This document shows, in pieces, positions 10,135 to 18,736 of a stretch of DNA of 64,000 bases. The number at the start of each line of letters is the position of its first letter. Within the stretch, counting starts at the first letter, position 1. The notes beneath the pieces are model-generated. The model ran no database searches. It was given only the letters and a program-made list of their open reading frames with translations, and was not told where the DNA came from. Made by a program: the position numbers and the translations under genes. This DNA is from Flavobacterium araucananum. GTDB lineage: Bacteria; Bacteroidota; Bacteroidia; Flavobacteriales; Flavobacteriaceae. The DNA is taken from positions 241,954-305,953 of the forward strand of contig NZ_MUGS01000014.1 in assembly GCF_002222055.1 (NCBI RefSeq), read 5' to 3'.

Positions 10135-10174
10135 TAGACTTTTTGGTCTATTTTATAATATACTTTTTAGTCTA
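10135..10174. promoter_or_regulatory. Two TetR-type operators before the SDR-MDR operon
   Basis: Two 16-bp inverted repeats of the same 5-6-5 architecture lie 24 bp apart: TAGAC-TTTTTG-GTCTA (10135-10150) and TATAC-TTTTTA-GTCTA (10159-10174). A third copy of the same design precedes tetR. They sit 46-85 bp upstream of the SDR start and just beyond the tetR stop, so the repressor gene and its target promoter abut. Confidence 0.65.
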
Positions 10175-10192
10175 TTTTAAGTCAAAAAAAAA

Positions 10193-10783
10193 TTATATGA
10201 TGTATTGTTCTAATTCAGACTTAAGACTTTTAACAAGTCCTTGCATTGGTTTTGCTGTGCCCATAACTCTGCACATTACAATACCTCCTTCGACTGATGC
10301 TACCAATTTAAAGGCAAAAACAGCAGGGTCCAGTTTCCCGGAAAACTCACCTATATTAATTCCCTCCTGAAGTAAACCGACTAATTCTTCCTGACCACTT
10401 CTAAATACTTTGGCAACTTTCTCTTTTATAAAAGGATAATTATCATCTGCTTCTACGGCAGTATTAAATATAGGACAACCACCGGAAATATAAGTTTCAA
10501 TTGGGTTTTTATAAAAATCCAAAAAGGCAAACACTTTACCTTTTATAGTTTTTGCTGTATAAACTTCTGCTCTGATTCTGTCTGAAACCATTTTCAACGA
10601 CAAATCAATAACTTGCCCTGATAAATCTTCTTTGTTTTCAAAATGACCGTAAAGACAACCCTTTGTAAGTTTTGTAGCTTCGAGGATATCATCAATATTG
10701 ACACCCGAGATACCTTTTTCATTATAAAGTGGTACAGCAGTTTCGAGTATAAATTGTTTTGTTCTTTCGGCTTTACTAAGCAT
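10193..10783 (-). CDS. TetR/AcrR-family repressor
   Basis: A 196-residue regulator with an N-terminal helix-turn-helix (about 8-55; KAERTKQFILETA, then GVNIDDILEATKLTKGCLYGHFENKE-type recognition region) and a helical ligand-binding domain of the TetR_C type found in regulators of electrophile response. It reads toward the SDR/MDR operon, and matching operators lie in front of both units, which points to local repression released by a reactive small molecule (inference). The ligand is unknown. Confidence 0.9.
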   Translation of the reverse strand: MLSKAERTKQFILETAVPLYNEKGISGVNIDDILEATKLTKGCLYGHFENKEDLSGQVIDLSLKMVSDRIRAEVYTAKTIKGKVFAFLDFYKNPIETYISGGCPIFNTAVEADDNYPFIKEKVAKVFRSGQEELVGLLQEGINIGEFSGKLDPAVFAFKLVASVEGGIVMCRVMGTAKPMQGLVKSLKSELEQYII

Positions 10784-10805
10784 TGTTCATTAATTAGACT
10801 GCAAA

Positions 10806-10821
10806 TATACTAAAAAGTATA
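10806..10821. promoter_or_regulatory. TetR autoregulatory operator
   Basis: A perfect palindrome, TATAC-TAAAAA-GTATA, lies 23 bp upstream of the tetR start. It has the same 5-6-5 layout and near-identical arms as the two sites before the SDR gene, which supports autoregulation. Confidence 0.6.
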
Positions 10822-11281
10822 TTTTAAAATAAAATTTAACAATAAATTTTGTTTTTTTTATTTATCAATTCTAAATCTATTCACTTCGGGCTCAGTCAAT
10901 TCGATAGTAAGTTTAAGCATAGTAGAACTTGTTTGGTTTAAAAACAAATTCTTTTTATTGAAAAAGGATTACGAAATATTGCATCTCTTTTTATAAAAGC
11001 ACATAATTCTTAATTTTTTAAATCCTGTTCGCTTTTTTTTATAATATTTTATCAATATCATTTTTAAAACCTAAAAATAATACACAAAATACATAAACAG
11101 GATTTTTTTGTACCAAAAAACGTACTTTTTTATACCCTAGCATAACTCGTTATTAATCAACTTTGTAACACTAATTACGAAGTATTTAACGAGCGTAAAT
11201 GTAATTGGTAATGCACAATAATATATAACCACAATGCCAAGTTTACTATCTATTATTTTATTAACCTTTAACCTTTTAAAA
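10822..11281. other. Intergenic region between tetR and the lyase gene
   Basis: This 460-bp AT-rich stretch has no convincing gene. The only structure I see is a small symmetrical GTAC-N8-GTAC motif at 11110-11125, which could be a binding site upstream of the lyase gene. Confidence 0.4.
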
Positions 11282-12076
11282 ATGAAAAAATTCTTAAAAT
11301 TAACAAGTTTACTGTTTATTACAGCTCTTGTATTTAATTCCTGCGAAAAGGAACAAAATTCAAATGTGTTGCAAAGCACTAACAAAGATGAGCTACCGAT
11401 CGTAAACAACGACGTGTCGCAAAACACTAATAAAAGCGCAGCAGCCAGTGCAGCATTAGCAGGTGGTGGTGCCGGAGCCAGAACGATCACCTTAAAAACC
11501 AATACCCTAACCTGCCCCGGTGGTTTGTGTACCTCGTTTGGCGTTTGGTCAGAGGGTGTTTACACCGTTTGGTTCCAGATGAAATTTAATTCCGGATTTT
11601 ACTGGAGCAGAGGCGGTAAATGTGGATATGGTATACTAATTGGCGATCAGAATACCGGTGGAGACCCGGGATGGGATGGCAATGGCGGTAGTGCCCGATT
11701 TATGTGGTATTGTCCCAACGGATCAAACACTGCCAAAGGAAGCGGAGCTTATCTTCAACCTTACGTATATTACAAAGATCAGCCCGGGCAATTTGGTAAT
11801 GATTTTGGAAAAAAATATTACATACAAGAAAATGTAACCTATAACTGTCAGATATCTGTTAAGTTAAATACAGGGTCAAATACGGATGGATATGTCAAAT
11901 ATTATGTAAATGGTACAGAGGTACTAAATCAAACAATTCGTTGGGTAACTAATGATTCTAAACGAAATGTAAATGCAGTAAGTCTGCACACTTTCCGTGG
12001 TGGTAGTCAGGATTACTGGACAGCTCCGGTAACAAGTTCTATTTATTATCCTAGTGCATCCTGGGATGCCCAATAA
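11282..12076 (+). CDS. Secreted lipoprotein resembling PL14 polysaccharide lyase
   Basis: A 264-residue exported protein. The signal peptide ends in the lipobox LVFNSC, so it should be a lipoprotein, followed by a Ser/Ala/Gly-rich linker and a jelly-roll domain (about 75-260). The strands around GVYTVWFQMKF, the glycine-rich WSRGGKCGYG, ARFMWY and the late HTFRGGSQDYWTAP resemble alginate/glucuronan lyases of family PL14, where a GGK..G and a FFGG-x-WAP block are usual. I start at ATG 11282 rather than 16 codons earlier because this puts the basic MKKF and hydrophobic core at the N-terminus. The gene is alone, not in a polysaccharide-utilisation locus, and has its own terminator. Confidence 0.65.
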   Translation: MKKFLKLTSLLFITALVFNSCEKEQNSNVLQSTNKDELPIVNNDVSQNTNKSAAASAALAGGGAGARTITLKTNTLTCPGGLCTSFGVWSEGVYTVWFQMKFNSGFYWSRGGKCGYGILIGDQNTGGDPGWDGNGGSARFMWYCPNGSNTAKGSGAYLQPYVYYKDQPGQFGNDFGKKYYIQENVTYNCQISVKLNTGSNTDGYVKYYVNGTEVLNQTIRWVTNDSKRNVNAVSLHTFRGGSQDYWTAPVTSSIYYPSASWDAQ

Positions 12077-12112
12077 TATTTATACTTTATAAACAATATA
12101 GTAGTAATAAAT

Positions 12113-12143
12113 AAAAGCCCATTTCTCACGAAATGGGCTTTTT
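12113..12143 (+). terminator. Rho-independent terminator after the lyase gene
   Basis: A nine-base GC-containing stem, GCCCATTTC with GAAATGGGC, is closed by a TCAC loop, extended by A:T pairs and followed by a T run. It lies 37 bp after the lyase stop and also faces the convergent monooxygenase gene. Confidence 0.85.
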
Positions 12144-12189
12144 CTATGGTTTTTAACTCAGGGAGCTTTGCTGTATTTTTTGAAAAGAT

Positions 12190-13212
12190 TTAACGCCAAC
12201 CCAGTTCAGGTGCAATGTATTTTAGTATAGACGACAGCACATGTACATTATATTCAACACCCAATGTGTTGGGTATAGTCAACAGCAATGTGTCTGCTTC
12301 CTGAATAGCTTCGTCCTGAGCCAACTCTGCGATAAGTTTTTCCGGTTCTGCAGCATAGCTTTTTCCAAAAATTGCCCGTTTATCACTTTCGATATTACCA
12401 AAACTGTCCGATCCTCTGCCCTGATCGCCAAAGTAGTATTTGTCCTGATCGTTCATCAGTGCAAAAATCGAACGGCTTACTGAAACTCGTGGTTCCCGCT
12501 GATGTCCGGCTTTTTTCCAGGCTTCCTTATATATTCTAATCTGTTCTGCTTGTTGAATATGGAAAGGTTTCCCATTTTCGTCATATTTCAGGGTAGAACT
12601 TTGCAGGTGCATACCGTTTTCAGCCGCCCAAACAGCAGTAGCATTAGAGGCTGCTCCCCACCAGATTCGTTCTCGTAATCCTTCAGAATATGGTTCAAGG
12701 CGCAATAAACCCGGCGGATTAGGAAACATAGGATTTGGGTTTGGCTCGGCAAATCCTTCGCCTTTAAGTCTTTCTAAAAACTCCAAAGCTTTTTTGCGTC
12801 CCATATCAGCATCCGTTTCGCCTTTTTCAGGTTCATAACCAAAAGAGCGCCAACCGTCAATAACCTGTTCCGGAGATCCCCTGCTGATTCCTAATTGTAA
12901 ACGTCCTTCTGAAATTAAATCAGCAGCACCGGCATCTTCTACCATGTACAAAGGGTTTTCATAGCGCATGTCTATAACGCCCGTTCCAATTTCTATTTTG
13001 CTGGTTTTAGCTCCAATTGCCGAAAGCAAAGGAAAAGGCGACGCCAACTGTTGTGCAAAATGATGAACCCGGAAATAAGCGCCATCCAAACCAATTTCTT
13101 CGGCAGCGACCGCCAAATCAATAGATTGCAGTAGTGTATCGCTTGCTGTACGGGCTTTATAGGAAGGATGATTTGCCCAATGTCCAAAAGATAAAAATCC
13201 TATTTTTTTCAT
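12190..13212 (-). CDS. Luciferase-like (LLM) flavin-dependent oxidoreductase
   Basis: A 340-residue TIM-barrel flavoprotein of the bacterial luciferase family. Evidence is the N-terminal FLSFGHW strand, the GLDGAYFRVHHFAQ segment, IEIGTGVIDMRYENP, and GRLQLGISRGSPEQ for flavin binding. Members use FMN or F420 with reduced flavin supplied by a separate reductase; the substrate here cannot be deduced. I prefer the start at 13212 (MKKIGF) over one three codons upstream. It stands alone between a terminator and the palindromic repeat element. Confidence 0.88.
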   Translation of the reverse strand: MKKIGFLSFGHWANHPSYKARTASDTLLQSIDLAVAAEEIGLDGAYFRVHHFAQQLASPFPLLSAIGAKTSKIEIGTGVIDMRYENPLYMVEDAGAADLISEGRLQLGISRGSPEQVIDGWRSFGYEPEKGETDADMGRKKALEFLERLKGEGFAEPNPNPMFPNPPGLLRLEPYSEGLRERIWWGAASNATAVWAAENGMHLQSSTLKYDENGKPFHIQQAEQIRIYKEAWKKAGHQREPRVSVSRSIFALMNDQDKYYFGDQGRGSDSFGNIESDKRAIFGKSYAAEPEKLIAELAQDEAIQEADTLLLTIPNTLGVEYNVHVLSSILKYIAPELGWR

Positions 13213-13232
13213 ATATAGCATTGTTGTTTACT

Positions 13233-13449
13233 AACCCGTTGGGTGCAATTACTTCGTCTGTTCTCTTCGCTCGGGTCAAAAAAACATTTAACACATAGAA
13301 ACATAGATTTTTTTAGCTAATAAGAATTCAAAAAAGAAATACATTTCTTTCACATAGCAGACTATGTGTATTTTAAAAAGCGAAACGCCTTTTTTGATGG
13401 TCAAAAATCTATGTTTCTATGTGTTAAAATTAATTACAACTAACGGGTT
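13233..13449. repeat. Palindromic repeat element, copy 1 (MITE-like)
   Basis: A 217-bp imperfect palindrome. The ends are AACCCGTTgGGTGcAATT and its near-inverse AATTACAACTAACGGGTT. Inside them lie inverted copies of AACACATAGAAACATAG (from about 13289 and ending about 13426) and a central small palindrome CACATAG-CAGA-CTATGTG (13351-13368). The same element, in opposite orientation, is found at 63658-63849. Relative to that copy this one carries about 26 extra bases near its left end. It encodes no protein and fills most of the gap between two divergent genes. Confidence 0.85.
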
Positions 13450-13548
13450 TATTTATTATTCCAAATATACGCATCATTATTGAGTATTTCTAAACACTAT
13501 TCCTTTTATGGAAAAGTTTAACTCTAATGAAGTAAGCTACTTTTTTGA

Positions 13549-15945
13549 TTATAATCGTTGTTGCTCTTCAGTCTGACCTTCTTTCTTTTTGTTGACCAAA
13601 TTCTGGTTTCCAAAATTATAACGAAGCCCTAATCTAATACTTTGGGTGTCACCATAAGAATTAAAATAATTGTATTGGTTGGCATAATCAGTAACAACTG
13701 TTTCTTTTTCACCACGGTAGATGTCCGATAATATCGCATATATTTCTCCATTGCTTTTCCATATTTTCTTGCGGATAGCCGCAGAAAGGTTAGAAGTCTG
13801 GCTGAAAACAAAAGTACCTTGTACGGATGACGAATTATATTGAAAGTTTAATTCTGCAGTTAAGTCTTTCTTTTTGTTCAGTACAAAACGATTGCTAATG
13901 CTTGTGTTATAAGTGGGCTTTCCGTTTTTATAGAAATTACCATCCCTGCCCTGAAAACGGTCTTCGACATAACTCAATCCTGCCTGAATTCCGGATTCCC
14001 AGAAATCATACAAAGTAAGGTTTGTATTAAACTCCAGCCCAAAAGCAAAATCCTTTTTTATATTCGTAAAATGATAGACCAACATGTTGGTTTCATAGTC
14101 CTGATAAGAGATTTCCATCGAGGGATTTTTTTCAAGGCGGTAAAAAAGATCAAAATTGTATTTACTTTTCAGCGTATAAAGCAAATTAATATTATGGCTA
14201 ATAGTAGGCAGCAATTTGGGATCACCCATAAAATAGGAATACGAATTATAATAAGAACGGAACGGATTTAGCCTGCTGTATTGCGGACGTGTAATTCGCT
14301 TGCCGTACGAAATGCCTATTTCATGACCCTCTACAGGTTTATACAGTCCATAAAATGTTGGAAAAAGCTTAAAATAATGCTGTTGATTAACCTCAAAAGT
14401 CGTAACCGAATTTCCTTCCAGACTTGTATATTCGCCACGCAACCCCGCTTTAAGGCTCCACTTTCCAAATTCTTTATTATAACTCGTGTAACCCGCCAAT
14501 ATGGACTCATCATAAAGATAAAGACTGGTTCTGTTAGGGTTGTTGACAAAACTGCCATTGATTTCGTCTTTGTAGTCAAGGTTACTTTGGGCTTTTACGT
14601 TTCCAAATTTTAGTCCTGCTTCGAGCGTGCCATTATTTTCATTCGAATAATCTGTCTGAGCCGAAAAAAGCTGAATATCCTGTACATTATCACTAATAAA
14701 ACGTGTGGTGCGATAAAGGCTTTGTTCCGGAAGCGAAAATGCAGAATTGATATCCTGACGTTCCTGACGCCAGTATTTTGTATAATCTGCCGTTACAGAC
14801 ATTTTCTCTTTTGCGCTAAACAAGTGGTCAAAAGACATATTATAAGCATTGTTTCTTAACGGATTTCTTCGGTTGTTTCGGGTTACATAAAGAGAATCTA
14901 CAGCGCCATTGGCACCATAAATAAACGTAGGTACTGTAAAGTCTCCCTGCTGCCTTGGTGTCATTAATCCGGTACCACCACCAGAAATGGTATTAAGCGA
15001 ATCAATTTCATAAGATGCCTGCAGGCGGTAAGAATGCTGTTCTAACGACTTTGTCTTGCGTTTCATGATGCTTTCCCAACGGGAATCGAGCGAACCATCC
15101 TCTTTTAAATAATGCACAACATCTTTACCTTCATTGACATATACACCAGCTCCAAAGCCATACCTTCCGGCAAGAGATAATTTTTCTCCTTTATAAAACT
15201 GGTTTACAGATGCAATACCTTTAGGATATATGGATTGTATGTATGCAGTGTTTACAGAACCTTTGTAACCTAATGACAGATTCTTTTTTAGTTTAATGTT
15301 TAAAACTGCACTTCCCTGTGCTTCGTATTTTGCCGGCGGATTGGTAATAACTTCTATCGATTTTACCTCTTCTCCGCTCGTATTTTCTAAAAACTGCTTT
15401 AATTCTTCGCCACTTAGATAAACCTTCTTGTCGTTGATCGTTACTAAGATGCTCTGGCTGCCGCGAATACTTATTGTTCCTGTAGATCCGGTCATTACAC
15501 CCGGAGTTTTGCTTAAAATTTCCCAGGCATTGTTTGAAGCAAGAGAGGAGTTTTCTACCGCAAACTCAAGTCTGTCTGTCAGCCGTTTTACAATGGGCCT
15601 TTTGGAGGTAATTGTTACACCGTCCAGATTATTCGAAATTTCTTTTAAAGAAAGTATCCCCAAAAGTGTATCTTTTTGGACTGTTATCTTTTTGTAATAC
15701 TCCTCAAAACCAATTGTTTTTACTTGAAGCAGATAATCGCCTTTTGCTACACCGCCAAAGCGAAATTCTCCGGATTCATTGGTCTGGGCCTCCTTATAAC
15801 GCACAGAATCATTTGCCTGCAAAAGCAAGACCTCTGCAAAAGGTACGGCTTGATGAGAGCCGTCGACTACCTTTGCAGATAGGGAAATCTCTTGCGAATA
15901 TCCCGCAAAAGAACCCAACAACAGTAACATGATTAATTTTTTCAT
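13549..15945 (-). CDS. TonB-dependent receptor-like outer-membrane barrel protein
   Basis: A 798-residue outer-membrane protein. A signal peptide (to about residue 18) is followed by a carboxypeptidase-regulatory-like beta-sandwich (about 20-110), a plug domain (about 115-225; contains SIRGSQSILVTINDKK) and a C-terminal barrel of the OMP_b-brl_3 kind. It is shorter than SusC proteins (about 1000 residues), has no SusD partner, and lacks an obvious N-terminal TonB box. Three 11-bp-phased GGTTAA repeats lie 47-75 bp upstream, and matching repeats precede the divergent kinase gene, so control by that two-component system is likely. The ligand is unknown. Confidence 0.85.
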   Translation of the reverse strand: MKKLIMLLLLGSFAGYSQEISLSAKVVDGSHQAVPFAEVLLLQANDSVRYKEAQTNESGEFRFGGVAKGDYLLQVKTIGFEEYYKKITVQKDTLLGILSLKEISNNLDGVTITSKRPIVKRLTDRLEFAVENSSLASNNAWEILSKTPGVMTGSTGTISIRGSQSILVTINDKKVYLSGEELKQFLENTSGEEVKSIEVITNPPAKYEAQGSAVLNIKLKKNLSLGYKGSVNTAYIQSIYPKGIASVNQFYKGEKLSLAGRYGFGAGVYVNEGKDVVHYLKEDGSLDSRWESIMKRKTKSLEQHSYRLQASYEIDSLNTISGGGTGLMTPRQQGDFTVPTFIYGANGAVDSLYVTRNNRRNPLRNNAYNMSFDHLFSAKEKMSVTADYTKYWRQERQDINSAFSLPEQSLYRTTRFISDNVQDIQLFSAQTDYSNENNGTLEAGLKFGNVKAQSNLDYKDEINGSFVNNPNRTSLYLYDESILAGYTSYNKEFGKWSLKAGLRGEYTSLEGNSVTTFEVNQQHYFKLFPTFYGLYKPVEGHEIGISYGKRITRPQYSRLNPFRSYYNSYSYFMGDPKLLPTISHNINLLYTLKSKYNFDLFYRLEKNPSMEISYQDYETNMLVYHFTNIKKDFAFGLEFNTNLTLYDFWESGIQAGLSYVEDRFQGRDGNFYKNGKPTYNTSISNRFVLNKKKDLTAELNFQYNSSSVQGTFVFSQTSNLSAAIRKKIWKSNGEIYAILSDIYRGEKETVVTDYANQYNYFNSYGDTQSIRLGLRYNFGNQNLVNKKKEGQTEEQQRL

Positions 15946-15991
15946 TGATGATTTATTTGATGCAAAGCTCTGTAAATCATTTTCTAAAAAC

Positions 15992-16024
15992 GGTTAATAC
16001 AGGGTTAACGAAGGGTTAAACACC
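15992..16024. promoter_or_regulatory. Three phased GGTTAA repeats (proposed regulator sites)
   Basis: GGTTAA occurs at 15992, 16003 and 16014, an exact 11-bp phase, giving units GGTTAATACAG, GGTTAACGAAG and GGTTAAACACC. OmpR/PhoB-type regulators bind such direct repeats head to tail. The cluster is just upstream of the receptor gene start. Confidence 0.6.
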
Positions 16025-16118
16025 CCAAGATGAAGAACAGATTGTAAACACAAAAAAACTTTTGATAAAGACATTTTAGTCCAGACACGGGTTTGTCTGA
16101 CTTATTGTTTCTAAATTT

Positions 16119-16140
16119 GGTTAACGTAGGGTTAACGGGG
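16119..16140. promoter_or_regulatory. Two phased GGTTAAC repeats before the kinase gene
   Basis: GGTTAACGTAG (16119) and GGTTAACGGGG (16130) repeat the motif of 15992-16024 at the same 11-bp phase, about 90-110 bp upstream of the kinase ATG. They suggest that the regulator controls its own operon. Confidence 0.55.
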
Positions 16141-16228
16141 TTATTTTTAAGCTGAAAAAGCTTAAAATGCAATAGCTTTGTCTCCATAAAACAACTGATT
16201 CTCTTTGCGGATCAAACACTGACGACAG

Positions 16229-17554
16229 ATGAAAAGAAAAATAATGCTCTTAATTGGTGCCTGTGTCTTTACGGTAATAGCCCTGGCTACAATTCAAGGC
16301 TATTTTATCTACAATACCTACAAATTATATGAAAAGGAAATAAACAGCTCCATAAAAAAACAAATCGCGCGTCTGGAAGATACTGAAGAATGGGAAAACC
16401 TGAATGATGCCTGGACAAGACAATCAAAAAAGTATGTCAAAGAATATGTAAAAGGAAATGTGACAAAGCAAAATTTTACCAAATACATCAGAGACAACAA
16501 AGATTCGCTTTCGAGAGCCATGAATATCTATATGAAAAAAATGGTTCAGCCTGAAGATTATGATATTGATTATTCTATTTATCTCAATTCTATTGCGCTA
16601 ATCAATCATGAGAAAACCGATATTTTTTTTAAAGGCAAAATACTAATCTTAGCCAATGATACCCTAAAAAAGAACCAAATCCTCTCGTCTATGGGACGTT
16701 GGGAGACAAAAAACAATGAAGACGAATTTACAATGATTGTAAAAAGTGACCGCTGCTATAGTTTTGATGAATTGCAGCAAACCATTATTTCTAAAATGGC
16801 AAGCTTGTTAATCTTTTCAGTGGTATTGATGACTTTTGTCGTTTTCCTGTACTATATGTCCCTAAAAAACCTGATCTCGCAAAAACGAATTGCCGATATC
16901 AAGACAGACTTTGTCAATAATATTACACACGAATTTCAAACGCCACTCGCTACAATGGATATTGCCATCAAAACATTGCAGCGAAAAGACGGGCAAATGA
17001 GTGCGGAGCATTATAAAAGTACGCTCGCCATGATTGCAAGGCAAAATGAAAGACTGCAAAAATTGTTTCGTCAGGTAACAGAAGCTTCCGTCATGCCTGT
17101 TGCCAATAAAGAAACTATTCAGGTTACCAGTCAGGAAATTAATAATATGATAGACGATTTCAAGCTTTCGAAACCAGATGTAGCGATTGATTTTACATGT
17201 CCAAAAGAAGCTTTTGTCATTTCGATGGATCGTTTTCATCTCAATACCATTCTGATCAATCTTTTAGACAATGCCGTAAAATATGGCGCTATAAAAGTTG
17301 AAGCAGATCTGAGAATAACAACCGGAAACTTTATTCTATCTGTAAAAGACAACGGAAAAGGCATTCCTGTTCAGGAACAGGTTTCTATTTTTGATAAATT
17401 TTACAGGGTCGAAAAAGGAAATATTCACAATAGCAAGGGTCTTGGACTTGGATTGTTCTACATCAAACAATTAGTGCAAACGTATGGAGGAACCATTACT
17501 GTAAAAAGTGAGGAACACAAAGGGTCATTATTCACCATTACAATTCCAATATGA
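16229..17554 (+). CDS. Sensor histidine kinase
   Basis: A 441-residue membrane kinase. A first helix (about 5-28), a periplasmic or extracytoplasmic sensor of about 150 residues and a second helix (about 190-212) precede the HisKA box VNNITHEFQTPLATM and the HATPase domain with N box NLLDNAVKYG and G boxes DNGKGIP and SKGLGLGLFY. It overlaps the downstream regulator by 4 bp (ATGA). It is divergent from the receptor gene at 13549-15945 and shares the repeat-bearing intergenic region with it. The signal is unknown. Confidence 0.92.
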   Translation: MKRKIMLLIGACVFTVIALATIQGYFIYNTYKLYEKEINSSIKKQIARLEDTEEWENLNDAWTRQSKKYVKEYVKGNVTKQNFTKYIRDNKDSLSRAMNIYMKKMVQPEDYDIDYSIYLNSIALINHEKTDIFFKGKILILANDTLKKNQILSSMGRWETKNNEDEFTMIVKSDRCYSFDELQQTIISKMASLLIFSVVLMTFVVFLYYMSLKNLISQKRIADIKTDFVNNITHEFQTPLATMDIAIKTLQRKDGQMSAEHYKSTLAMIARQNERLQKLFRQVTEASVMPVANKETIQVTSQEINNMIDDFKLSKPDVAIDFTCPKEAFVISMDRFHLNTILINLLDNAVKYGAIKVEADLRITTGNFILSVKDNGKGIPVQEQVSIFDKFYRVEKGNIHNSKGLGLGLFYIKQLVQTYGGTITVKSEEHKGSLFTITIPI

Positions 17555-18249
17555 AACAACATATTTTATTAGCAGAAGACGATTTTGATTATGCTTCTAT
17601 ATTAAAACAATACCTTGAATTTTCAGGGTTCAGGGTTACGTGGGCAAAAGATGGTAAGGAAGCCTTGAAAATTTTTGCAGATACCAAACCGGATATCTGT
17701 ATTTTGGATGTCATGATGCCCCACATGGATGGCTTTACGCTTGCTGAAAATATTATTGACAAATATGCCGAAACGCCTTTTCTCTTTTTAACAGCAAAAA
17801 GCTTTAAGGAAGACAAAATCAAAGGACTGCGTCTTGGCGCTGATGATTATGTAGTGAAACCTTTTGAAGTCGAAGAATTGATTTTGCGAATTCAGAACAT
17901 CCTGAAACGAAGCCAAAAGCCTCTTGCAATACATAGTCCAGAATCGATGGTATTTTCTATAGGAAGCTATGTTTTTGATGGCGCTAATTATACTCTTTCT
18001 CATGAAAAAATTACGCATCGTATTACCGAAAAGGACGCACAGCTGATTCGGTTTTTATATGCCAATAAGAACAAGCTGGTAAAACGGGAAGACATTTTAA
18101 AAGAAATCTGGGGCAATGACGACTTCTTTTCAGGACGAAGCATGGATGTTTTTATTAGCCGTCTTCGAAAATATTTTAGCGAAGATCCGGATATTTCTAT
18201 TCCCAGCGTAAGAGGTCTGGGCTTTAAATTTACCAGCAAAGACGAATAA
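17551..18249 (+). CDS. OmpR-family response regulator
   Basis: A 232-residue receiver plus winged-helix regulator. Visible features are ILLAEDD at the N-terminus, the phospho-acceptor Asp53 in CILDVMMPHMDG, the lysine in VVKPFE, and the C-terminal RGLGFKF of the winged helix. It is cognate to the kinase it overlaps. The phased GGTTAA repeats on both sides of the 15946-16228 gap are the obvious candidate operators. Confidence 0.92.
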   Translation: MKQHILLAEDDFDYASILKQYLEFSGFRVTWAKDGKEALKIFADTKPDICILDVMMPHMDGFTLAENIIDKYAETPFLFLTAKSFKEDKIKGLRLGADDYVVKPFEVEELILRIQNILKRSQKPLAIHSPESMVFSIGSYVFDGANYTLSHEKITHRITEKDAQLIRFLYANKNKLVKREDILKEIWGNDDFFSGRSMDVFISRLRKYFSEDPDISIPSVRGLGFKFTSKDE

Positions 18250-18268
18250 AAACTTAAAACTTTTACTT

Positions 18269-18700
18269 ATGAAAATTATTTTAATAGTAGCACTCCTGAC
18301 TTGGGGCACTCTGGTTCAGGCACAAACAGCAGAAGCTACTTCCGGAAAAACGACAGCAGTTGCAAAAGCAACTCCTAAAGCAACAAAAACGACAAGAACC
18401 TCCGTATCTGTTTCGGTTTCTAACTCAGATAATTATTATTCTTTACTTGCAAATTTTGATACTTTTAAAACCAAAAAAATCGAAAAATTATTAGCTGATA
18501 ACTTAGACAACAACCTATTATCTACCGATGGCGGCAGCAAAATCTGGAAAAAGGAAAGCAAAGGCGAAACCGCTTATTCTTTTATATTAAAAGAAGAAAA
18601 ATTAAAAGTAAGTATTGATAAAGAATTAGTTTCTAATGAAACCTTTGAGAAACTAAAAGCTTTGGGAGAAAAAATTTCTGAAACACTTTCAGAAAATTAA
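18269..18700 (+). CDS. Small secreted protein of unknown function
   Basis: A 143-residue protein with a clear signal peptide (cleavage near VQAQ, residue 19), a Thr/Lys/Ala-rich low-complexity linker (about 20-50) and a soluble, Lys/Glu-rich domain. It begins 19 bp after the regulator stop and so belongs to the kinase/regulator operon. A periplasmic protein in third position could modulate the sensor or be its output. I do not recognise the family. Confidence 0.75.
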   Translation: MKIILIVALLTWGTLVQAQTAEATSGKTTAVAKATPKATKTTRTSVSVSVSNSDNYYSLLANFDTFKTKKIEKLLADNLDNNLLSTDGGSKIWKKESKGETAYSFILKEEKLKVSIDKELVSNETFEKLKALGEKISETLSEN

Positions 18701-18736
18701 GCGTTACTTTTTTAGATTAACTGGGATAAAAGGCTG

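Noticed and set aside
13233..13449. Palindromic element as a simple transcription terminator
   Set aside because: It is much longer than a terminator, has conserved termini and recurs elsewhere in inverted orientation, which fits a repeat element better.
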